Shown here piece by piece: positions 10,469 to 19,078 of a stretch of 25,679 nt of DNA. Source of the stretch: Chromera velia. Lineage: Eukaryota; Sar; Chromeraceae. The notes beneath the pieces were generated by a model, which worked only from the letters and a program-made list of their open reading frames with translations, did no database searches and was not told the origin of the DNA. Position numbers and translations under genes: made by a program. The DNA lies in the NCBI GenBank assembly GCA_018398765.1, contig JAHBMJ010003231.1, positions 145,447 to 171,125 on the forward strand. The letters are read 5' to 3'. Numbering within the stretch: position 1 is the stretch's first letter; each line of letters starts with the position of its first letter.

Positions 10469-12006
10469 CTGCATGCATGGAAGGATGGAATATCCATTGC
10501 GTACATGCACACAGCAGTGGGATAAGACGATACACAACTCTGTCACTGTCGCTATCGGGACAAGACTGCTGATCGTTGCACAGAGAAAGTAAAATTCGAA
10601 GGTGGACGCAAAACATCCTCCCAAAGAAAGGAGAAAGGAAGAGGAGAAAAAGGCATTTCTCTCGTTTAACAGTGACGTGTTTTGCTCCTCAAGACGGAAG
10701 TAGGAAGGACTGGCGGAGACCAGAAAACCACTAAAAACGGAAAAGATCGAGAGACCATGAGCAGTTTTAGAGGGAAACAGAGGGACAAAGGGCGTACAGA
10801 ATTGACAGCTTGCACCGACATTATATTAATGCATACAGAGAGAAATCCAAACCAACTGACGCATTTCATGAGGCGGCGTTGGAGGAGGCACCGCCCCTCG
10901 GATGGAACTCTTGACGGCCTCTCCCGCGGTGATTTGAGGGCTTTTTAGGGGAACCGGGCAAGCGAATTCCCTCGCGTTTCTGTCCAGAATTTGTTTCCCG
11001 TTCGTCTTCGTGAGGAAAAACTTCAGTTCTCCCGTCTTCTCAAAATCAAACTGCCGGAGAGAGCTGGAGGAGAAGAAGGGCGAACACTCCGCAACAGGCC
11101 CGGGCCCCTGAGAGAATTAAGAGTCGGAGGGAGAGAGGCAAAAACACAAGAGAAGAGAGACAGGAATACAGAGCAGAAAAGTGAAGGATTGGAATGTATA
11201 CAAGATGGAGGGAGTGGCATGCTGGAGAGAGCGATAGGGCGGGCGGGAATGCACCAAACCCGCTTCCTTGCTCTCTCAGAGCATTTCTAAAATCACCATA
11301 CACACAGGAAACGAAAAGGAAAAGGATGGACAAGGCAAGCAAAGGCCGCATCTTCCACACTGTCTCGATCCTCTTCACCCTCACCCCCCACTGACCGCGT
11401 AGAATAAGGCTTTGCGTCGGACAGAGAATTCAAATTCTTTCTTCTCGCTCCTGCCCGCCGACGGGAAGAACAGACGCTTCCCCGACTCCGCCCTGTTCTC
11501 CTCAGTCGGAGAATTCTCCACGTGCCTGCAGGTCCGTGCACAGAACCCCGTAAAGGAACAGCAGAGAGAATTGTGAAATGTCATAAACGGGGTTTTGTTT
11601 TCTGCTGACCAGTAAAGCACGAGCACAAACCCTTCAAGGGGCAATCTAGGACCCATCCCCACCCCAAAAAGACGGTCTGTCTGTCTCCCTTCGCTTACAG
11701 CAACTCCCCGTTCTCTTCAGTTCGCGAACACACTGGATGGATGCAAGAGGGAAAGAAGAAAGAAACGAAGCAAAGGAAGGAGAAAGAAACACTGACCCGA
11801 CGAGCAGGTGGAGGGCCGAGAGGGCCCTCGGGTCCCCCCGGACTTCTGTCGACACAGTCACCCTTCGCTTCTCCCACCCCATCTCCACTCGGCTCTCCAA
11901 GTCGACTTTCAACGCCATGTGAAGGGGAGGTGCGCACGGGTGGATGGGAATCTCGAGGCGAGAAAATCTGCTTGTTTCAACAATTCAGAGAGAAAGAAAG
12001 ACAGAC

Positions 12007-12048
<42 letters not shown>

Positions 12049-13366
12049 GAGAGATCAGACCAGAAGAGAGAAGCAAAGAGTTGCCAGAGGTGTGTCGGTC
12101 CTGTTCAGTTCAGTTCAGTTCAGTTTCGTGCACGACTTCCAAGTAAGCAGAGAAGCCAAAAGTCTAGAGACAAAATTGTTGGAATCTGGATGGATGAGCT
12201 CAGATCGGTACAAGGCTGAAAGAGGAGCAGGAGAACAACTGATGAACGAACTGGCTCTGTGAGAAAATGGACAGCCGTCTGACTGAGTCTCCTCCTAAAT
12301 GAGCGACCGACTCACTGATTGACAAACAGGCGGATGGACTGACTGACGTTTGAGAGATGAACGGAGGTGGCACTTCTATTTCGAAGTCCCTGTCTCCTGG
12401 AAGAGACCTCACACATCCCGCTGGTCCGTGAAAGAAAAAACGCATACGCCGAGACGACCACATCGGAGGAAGATCACGCTCAGGTATCTCCAGCTCCGCA
12501 CGTCTCATGTCCTTACGCTGCAAGAAAAGAAAAAAGTCAATCAATGCCACGGGAGGACCTTGAGGAAAAGAAAGGCGAAAGGCCTTTTTTTGTCGAAAGA
12601 AAAACTTTCCCCCAAAGGCAAATCATCTCACCGCGCTCCACTGGTCACCTGCTGCTCAGTTTCAACCGATTAGAAGTGAAAAATATGTAATCTAAAGAAA
12701 AAACAGTCCACCACATCCTTTTCCTCCAGATCATAAATCAGCTACGCAGTCGCGAAGATCTAGAATGATTTTCGCATGAAAGAAGGGACGGACTGAAGGC
12801 CTGCCCCTTTCTGCCTCTCCTTTAATTGCCAAATGACCGACCACATGAGCATGGGGCGGTATCGCCTCTGGGTTCGCTGTCGGTGCCGGGTAAGTGAGCT
12901 CTTCCCTGTACGACTCCCGACACCTCATCACCCCTGGCACCCTCCCAGGACCCCAAAACGGGGCCTTGCCTACTTCCGTTGGAGTAGCTGCGTCAACGAA
13001 CCCGTAGCACACAGCAGCAGCACGGGGCTCGGGTGTACAGATCTCCACAGCAATGCGCAGATCTGCAAAGAGGAAGCCGGAACAAAAAGAAGGGAGAACA
13101 AAGGAATGCAAAACCATCTCAGTACCAAAAAGTCTCACAAATTTCCGACGCTGTCTCATTGCTTCCGGTGCTCCAACCACCGAGCAAACACCTCGCCTCT
13201 GCCTGTCTGAATGTATTAGGCCACTCATTTTCTTCTGTCTTGCGTACTTTCTCTTTTTTTGTCGTCTTTACACGAATGCATGTATCGATCGACCGAACGG
13301 GCAAACGGAAGAAAGAAGACATACACACACCGTGATAACAAACACCTCGACACATCAACACACACA

Positions 13367-13405
<39 letters not shown>

Positions 13406-16286
13406 GGCGACGCACCTCTCCCCAGTCTCTCCACAGCAGCGCCAACACTGAAGAACTCAGAAGTCCAGTGGCGTGTCCTGAAGAGAAGAGAACAGAACAG
13501 AAGAGAAGACAACATTTAAGGGAAGAACAGGGATGCATGCAAAAACAAAGAGACAGAGACATTCTTTGAACATCTCAGTCACTTCCTTTCAAATCAGTTG
13601 ACTCAAAAAGAATTCAGGCATTCGATGACAAACTTTCTCCCACTTGAAAATCTACGTTCCAGTCTCCCTATGACGCCATCTCATTCATTCAATCCGCAGC
13701 TCTCCCTATGACGCCATCTCATTCATTCAATCCGCAGCTCAAGCAAACAGCGGCCCATCCACCCACAATGTTCCTCCTCCCCTGCATGCCTTTGCTTCTC
13801 TGTCTCTTTCTCAGCCACTCACTCACTCGCCCACAGGCAAAGCAGTTCAGACTCGAAATCAGGCTCACGTTCGAAATCGCCGTCGGGGTTGGAGGCTCGA
13901 CCCTTCTCCGACCGCACTGGCGGTGACTTCGTGGCTCTCCTCGCTGATCCACTCCGGCCTCGCAGAGAACACCCTGAGGGCATACAGACACAAACAGAGA
14001 GAGAGTCAGAAAGTACAATGTAGTCCAAATATACAGTCCTCGGTCTGCCCGTGTCTCTCTTTCTCCTCCTGTACATCTGATCGATCGATCAACCCACCAG
14101 TTCTCAAAAGAAAAGAACTTAATTGAATTCTGAGGATAAGAGTAACTCGGCTTCTCATCCTCATCTAAGGTCACTCTCGTGTACTCTTCATCCATTCCTT
14201 CTTTTCCATTCCATGCCATTCCTTCCAAGTAGCTCGTTTCTCGTTTGACCCTGCAGCAACAGGCTGACTGACCTGACGCAGCCGTCCTCGCACAACGAAA
14301 AGAAGTCCGCAGGCACGTCCGCAGAGGCAGCGGCAGAGGCGGTGGGGCTATCCCCCCCCCCTGATCCCGGTCCGTTGACCCCATTGTTCGTTTGAGGAGG
14401 AGCAAATGCGTTGCCGGAGATTCTGCTGAATGGGTTCACGATCTGGGGGGCGATGCGGGTGGAGAGACTGGAAGGAAGAAGGCCGAGGCTGAGGACCCCC
14501 TTGGCGGGCTGGTTCGCTGCGAGGATCCTGATCCCTCCCACGTGCTCGTTGCGCTGTTGGAAGGGACGGACGGACGGACGGACGGACGGAGACACATGGA
14601 TGCATGCAGTCACAGAGACGAAGGCAGGAGGCAGGTTAAAGGTGTCTGTCACTCAATTGATCATGATTGAAGACAAAAATTTCAGAGGGCTCTCACTCAA
14701 CGCAGAGAGACTCGACCTTCGTCCAGCACTTCGAAGATTCTTCCGTTCTCACAGATAGAGACACAACAGGACAGGAGAGGAGAACCGGGAGGAGCTTTCA
14801 TTTCTCTCCCTCGATAGGAAGCAATATGGTATGATCAGCACAGAGAGAGAGAGAGCGTTCGTTCTTCTTCGGTGAGTGGATTGCCTGCCCATCTTCTGCC
14901 ATGTCGGCGTCTTTCTTCATTCCGTGCTGCCTTCTTCTTTCTTTCGCTCTTTCTTTGTTGGTTTGTTTGTTTCTGTTGACCTACAAACCTACCGATGCTT
15001 TTTGCTTGTGCACGATGACTTGAGTGGGCAGGATGGGCTTTTGCATATCGCCGGATTCTTTCTTTCTCCCCGACTCTTCCCCGTTCGCCTCGGTATCACT
15101 GTCGTTTTCCCCTTTCCCCCCTTCCGCCGACTCCTTCTGCTGCTCCCACAACCGCACAGTGCCGTCGAGAGACGCCGTCAGCCAGAGACGGGGCATGCCC
15201 TGCAGAGGCCCGTCCTCGTGGACCTTCAAAACTTCAATGCCTGCAGGCAGACGCACGCATTTATTTATTTCAAAGTCATGCATGCATCCAAATGACGCTC
15301 ACACCAGACATGAATAAACATGGGCGCGGGCAAAGAAGGGAACAGTCAAATAAAAAAATGCGGGGGCTTGCAGGGGCATTCAGATGAAGACAGGCGAAGC
15401 GAAAAAAGACTCAGGGGGGACTTCAAGCTGAGAGCAAACGGAGACGGTTACAGAGAAATATCTCTTGCACGAAATTCATCGGGGCAAACAAGCAGACAGA
15501 CGACCGAAAAGCACAAACAAGAGGAACCCCACTCCTTACCAACCCACCAGTCACAGCAGAATCATGCGAGAGCACATCCAGAAAATCGCCATTTCTGTCC
15601 AGACGGAGAGACCACGACCGGACCCGTCCATCCTCACCCCCCGATAGGAAGAACGCCGGGCCGTGCTCAGAGGCAGAGAATGCGAACAAGGAGGAAACAA
15701 GACCTCTGTGCAGAGGCTCCGCGTTGCCTGCGAGAGGAGAGAAAGAGAAAGGCATCAGAAAAAGAAGAGAAGATGCGTCTTATTGCGGGCAAAGGTGAGT
15801 CGAGAAATTGACACAGAGGAAGAGATCTACCCATCAAGCAAAGAAAACCATCAAGAAAACGATACAACAGAAACGGGACCCACGATGAGAATCTTCACTT
15901 CAAGCAGAAACATATTCTTGTCAACAGGACAATGTGTGTGATTCACTTCTTGTTATTTTTCTCAGATTCTTTTGAGTGCCCAGTCATTCCCTCACTTCCT
16001 TGCACCTCTCCCTCCCGCTTCCTGCTTCTAGCGAGGAAAAGCCATTGGGAGGGTGAGTGAAATCACGCACTGACTCTCAGGAGAAGGGAAGATGAGCGAC
16101 GGGGGCTTTGGTTTGGTTTCGTCTCCTGCGTCTGCTCCCTCTCCCATCTGGTTGGCCTGTCCCTTCAGGTCCCACAGGTACAGTCTCCCGTTCATTGTGG
16201 ACACCAGCACGTCCTGGGTTGGGTTGTTTGCAAACACTTGGAAGAATGCTGCAAAAAGATACGCGCGCGCGGACACGCGGACACGC

Positions 16287-16329
<43 letters not shown>

Positions 16330-17704
16330 GAGAGAGAGAGAGAGAGAGCCATCACAAAAAGAAAGGTGCGGAAATACAGTTTGGTTCGCACCAATGCAGA
16401 CCTCTATAGAGATTCATTCATGCGGACGCTAAGTTTCCTTCCACAAATTGTTTTCTTTTCTGGCCCTTCCTGTGTTCTTGAGGAAACAGTTTTGCCGACC
16501 CAAAGAGAAGACGAAGTAGTGGGGAGTGAAAAGACAAAGACAGGCGGTGTGTGTTAACAGGAAAAAGCATGAGAAAGATGGGAGGAACGGAAACAAAAGG
16601 TGTCGGGTGGGAAGCGGACTACAAAAAAACGAAGAGAGAGAACAGAAGGGTTTGTCTTAATGAAAGGGGGGAAAAGAGGGAGAGGGGAAGAGAGAGCGAA
16701 GCAAATGACAGGAAAGGAGACCGAGCAAGGAGTGCTGGAGCTGGAGGAAGTGAGCGAGAGAGAAGGAAGATGGAGACCCTCTATCTGACACCCTCTCTGC
16801 CCTTTCAGGAAGGAGCGCTTACCAGCATATGGCTGTTGTGTGTCCATCACTCGGCACAACCGCCCGTCCATCAGACTCCACTGTGCGATCTGCCCCTCCC
16901 ACCCCCCTGTGTAGAGGGAGTCACGAGAGACGGCCAACGTACACACGGGACCCTCATGGGCCACCGGGTCGCCGTTGCCGTGCCAGCCCTGTACGCACGA
17001 ATGGTGATATCAAGAAAAAAGATGCAAACAGCTTAAAAATAAAGAACAGCACCCTATTCCGATGCAGGATTTTTGCAGGGAGGCAGGACAGGGCGGAAAA
17101 TAGACGACAAGAGCACAGGCACGCCGGAGACGGACAAACGGACCAGGGGGTACAGAAATTTTCGAGCAGCAGCACTGGTGAATGGAACAGAAAAGTTGTA
17201 CACAGAGAACAGACTGTAGAGGACCCACGCACACACGTGGAGCCCATAAAAACGGCGGAGGGCTCAAAGGCTGACAAAGAGGTATAGAGACGGACACATG
17301 CACAGAGACAGAAAATGACAACGCAATAGCCCAGTAGAGAGGAAAGAAGAATGCGTCGCTTGCTGCTGGAAAGGGGACAGGCGACTCACATATGCGAATT
17401 GCCGTATAACATGTCCATGTCTTCCATATGCGAAGACCCTGCCGTCATACCCCCCTGAGAAAAACCAAATATCTCCCAAAAGGACGCTTGCAGTCACTGC
17501 CAAAAGGGACCCATCGTGAACCCTCTCAAAACCTGTCCGAATCCCAAAACTTCTTTTGTTTTCATACCAAGCAAATTCAAGTGCTTCTCCTTGATTTGTA
17601 CCACAAAAAAGACTTTCCGGGGTAGTGCAGACACACGTGAACCTCGCACCGTGAGGTGCCAAGAACAGCGTCTTCAGTTTGTACCCCCCTCCGGTCCCCT
17701 GCAT
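8157..17704 (-). CDS. WD40 beta-propeller protein with long disordered tail, 12 exons
   Basis: I reconstruct a minus-strand gene with exons 17390-17704, 16823-16988, 16075-16248, 15548-15727, 14993-15240, 14250-14553, 13827-13973, 12974-13062, 12348-12517, 11396-11525, 10861-11050 and 8157-10468. All eleven junctions are GT...AG and keep the frame, giving 4425 bases or about 1474 residues. Exons 1-8 carry successive WD40 blades with motifs SGGYDGRVFAYG, YTGGWEGQIAQWSL, VSTMNGRLYLWDLKG, LSGGEDGRVRSWSL, LTASLDGTVRLWEQQ, SLCEDGCVRSV and LLCLWA. WD40 propellers are usually scaffolds for protein complexes; the partner is unknown here. Exons 9-11 encode an unrecognised segment (residues 542-704). 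Exon 12 encodes a disordered tail. The start is the first in-frame ATG (17704, context aacaATG). The frame is open upstream to 17785 without ATG, so further 5' exons are possible. The exon 8 donor is the least certain: 12974, 12941 and 12932 all keep phase 0. Confidence 0.72.
10861..12517 (-). other. Exons 9-11: unrecognised conserved-looking domain
   Basis: Three exons (12348-12517, 11396-11525, 10861-11050) chain with phases 0-2, 2-0 and 0-1 and encode about 163 residues. The text is high-complexity and protein-like: RRMRFFFHGPAGCVRSLPGD, then EKKEFEFSVRRKALFYA, then FDFEKTGELKFFLTKTNGKQ and ILDRNAREFACPVP. The alternation of aromatic and charged residues suggests beta strands. None of the three exons has a usable start codon of its own. 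I do not recognise the family. Confidence 0.6.
12007..12049. repeat. GAAA tetranucleotide repeat
   Basis: About ten perfect GAAA units on the plus strand, inside intron 9 of the WD40 gene. Followed at 12103-12124 by a short TTCAG pentanucleotide repeat. Confidence 0.95.
13359..13406. repeat. Compound CA/GA dinucleotide repeat
   Basis: A CA run passes directly into a GA run on the plus strand, inside intron 7 of the WD40 gene. The CVCVCV frames over it are artefacts. Confidence 0.95.
13663..13738. repeat. Perfect 38-base tandem duplication
   Basis: Two identical 38-base copies (13663-13700 and 13701-13738), each starting TCTCCCTATGACGCCATC. Each contains CATTCATTC. The element lies inside intron 7 of the WD40 gene. 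Perfect identity implies a recent duplication. Confidence 0.95.
14563..14591. repeat. GGAC tetranucleotide repeat beside an acceptor
   Basis: About seven GGAC units on the plus strand. On the sense (minus) strand it reads GTCC repeats and forms the pyrimidine tract just before the exon 6 acceptor of the WD40 gene. Confidence 0.9.
16268..16348. repeat. ACACGCGG, CA and GA compound repeat
   Basis: ACACGCGG units pass into a CA run (16288-16325) and then a GA run. The repeat is inside intron 2 of the WD40 gene, close to the exon 3 acceptor. It repeats the CA-then-GA order seen at 13359-13406. Confidence 0.95.
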
Positions 17705-18188
17705 TGTTCCTTCGATCCTTCTCTTTAAATTCACAGTCCACCGGTTTAAAAGATCGGAGAGGAAGAAGCCAGAAACTGGGCCTCCTTAGCTGCTCCCTAC
17801 GCGCAGATTGGCTGTCCCACTTCTTACCACAGTTTTCAAGACGAAAGAGTCAAAGAATCGCAATGACAACACTGTACTTCTTGGTGTTTGAAAGCGGTCA
17901 ACGTATCTCCCGTCTCTCGGCGATCAACTTCATTGAGGCCACCGACAGGAAACTTAACACTCAGTATTACATTCGGAAGTCGATCGTGTGTACGGAAAAG
18001 AGTCTTTTTAAAAATCTGTGACTGCATGAGGGGATGGCCAGCAAGCAAAAGCTGTCCATGACCAGTCCGTCGATATTAATGTCGAAGATCACAGAGATTC
18101 ACAGAGATCGACGTTCAGCACATGTTCAGCACATGCATGCGCGTGCACAACTTTGAACGATGAAGATCGAGGCCTATACAGGCCGGGC

Positions 18189-18300
18189 ATGCATGCATGC
18201 ACGCGGGTCGGGCGGGGGCCGGCCGCTGCGGGGCGGCGCCGGGCGCGCGGCCGCGATGGCGCGCGCGGGCGATCGGCGCGAGCATTCGCGGCGAGCTATC
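18189..18300. promoter_or_regulatory. CpG-dense GC-rich island
   Basis: About 110 bases are almost entirely G and C with many CG and GCGC steps (GGCGCCGGGCGCGCGGCCGC), preceded by a TGCATGCATGC run. The surroundings are near even composition. It sits about 500 bases upstream of the WD40 gene start and about 780 bases upstream of the AVL9-like start, so a shared or bidirectional promoter element is plausible. That role is inferred from position only. Confidence 0.35.
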
Positions 18301-18401
18301 GGCGATCGATCATGCATCAAACATCATCGAACGATCATGTTCGATCCATTTCATCCTGTCCGAGCAGCAATACAACTTGATCTTCATCAAGCTGGGTGTG
18401 G

Positions 18402-18870
18402 TCAATATTTGATGGAGTGAAAAAGATTGTCAACAATCCTCCAGCATTGATGCTGCGTCTGTTTCAGTTTTGTGCGGGGAAGATGGAGGGAGACCACCCA
18501 GATCTTTCCGTCTCCTTTGCTGTCTGACGCTGTGTTGCGGAAGATCCGATTGGTTAGTCCTCTGTCTACCCGGATTTTCAGACGGGCCGCAGCTCACTAA
18601 GCCAAGCTTTGCGCATGATACGGCAATTTTGAACTGAGACTTCCGTTTGACTTCTGCCGAAATTCAGCAGAGGGGGGCAAAGCAAGAACAAGCCCGATGC
18701 AAGGGTTTCGGAGCAGACTCTCGAATTTGGCGTCCCGAATATCGGGGGGGAAACGTTCGGGAGGAGGAGGAGAGTCAGTAGAGAAATTCAGACAGGCGGA
18801 TATCTCGCCGTACACCCCATTGACGTATTTGATTGTGGTGTCATAGAACGAAGATGGAGGAACAGAGCTT
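18402..18870 (-). CDS. Candidate 3' end of another minus-strand gene, or remnant
   Basis: Two protein-like stretches share a frame on the minus strand. The upstream one starts after a possible acceptor (attctttag, exon from 18870). It reads FYDTTIKYVNGVYGEISACL, then PPPPERFPPDIRDAKFESLL, then RNPCIGLVLALPPSAEFRQK, and reaches TAG-TGA at 18597. The second continues in the same frame as NRIFRNTASDSKGDGKIWVV and ends QHQCWRIVDNLFHSIKY before TGA at 18402. A GTCAAA...GACAG intron could remove the stops in frame, since GTCAAA also serves as a donor in the WD40 gene. There is no methionine in the first stretch, so a 5' part is missing. It is either a gene whose upstream exons overlap the AVL9-like 5' end, or a decayed copy. 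I recognise no family. Confidence 0.38.
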
Positions 18871-19078
18871 CTAAAGAATTAAACTCGATTGTCCACATCA
18901 CTGGTCACGCTCTTTCTCTCCCTCCCTCTATCCGGAGCCTTAGTGGCGCCATTTGTCACTTCTTCGGAAATCATTTCCTCCTCTGGTGCACACATATTGC
19001 GTGCATATCGATGCGAATCCCGTCGCGCGGGCACGTCGAGCCTGTTCGCTCTTTCACCCTCCACTCTTCCCTGTCTTC

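Larger units (their letters stand above)
12974..17704 (-). other. WD40 propeller-encoding part (exons 1-8)
   Basis: Residues 1-541 of the reconstructed protein. Seven or eight WD-like blades are visible, roughly one per exon. This exon-to-blade match independently supports the splice model, since exon order and reading frame were fixed by the splice sites. Exon 6 adds a Gly/Asn/Ala/Ser-rich loop (GVNGPGSGGGDSPTASAAAS) inside a blade. Introns here run from 276 to 764 bases, apart from the shorter or longer options at exon 8. They carry CA/GA repeats, a GGAC repeat and a 38-base tandem duplication. Confidence 0.7.

Noticed and set aside
8157-10616. Intronless 819-residue gene starting at ATG 10616
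   Set aside because: The first 50 codons lie in pyrimidine-rich intron-like DNA, and a phase-consistent acceptor at 10469-10470 links the frame to exon 11. Kept only as an alternative.
12731-13062. Exon 8 of the WD40 gene read through to the TGA at 12731
   Set aside because: It is possible and in frame, but the following exons at 12348-12517, 11396-11525 and 10861-11050 chain perfectly and would be left without a 5' end.
13225-13562. Minus-strand frames with SLSLSLSVCVCVCV text
   Set aside because: They are translations of the CA/GA repeat in an intron.
16028-16324. CVCVCV N-terminus of the frame over exon 3
   Set aside because: The repeat part is intron; only 16075-16248 is supported as exon.
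18153-18420. Plus-strand frames over the GC-rich island
   Set aside because: Arg/Ala/Gly-rich text in several frames is explained by composition.
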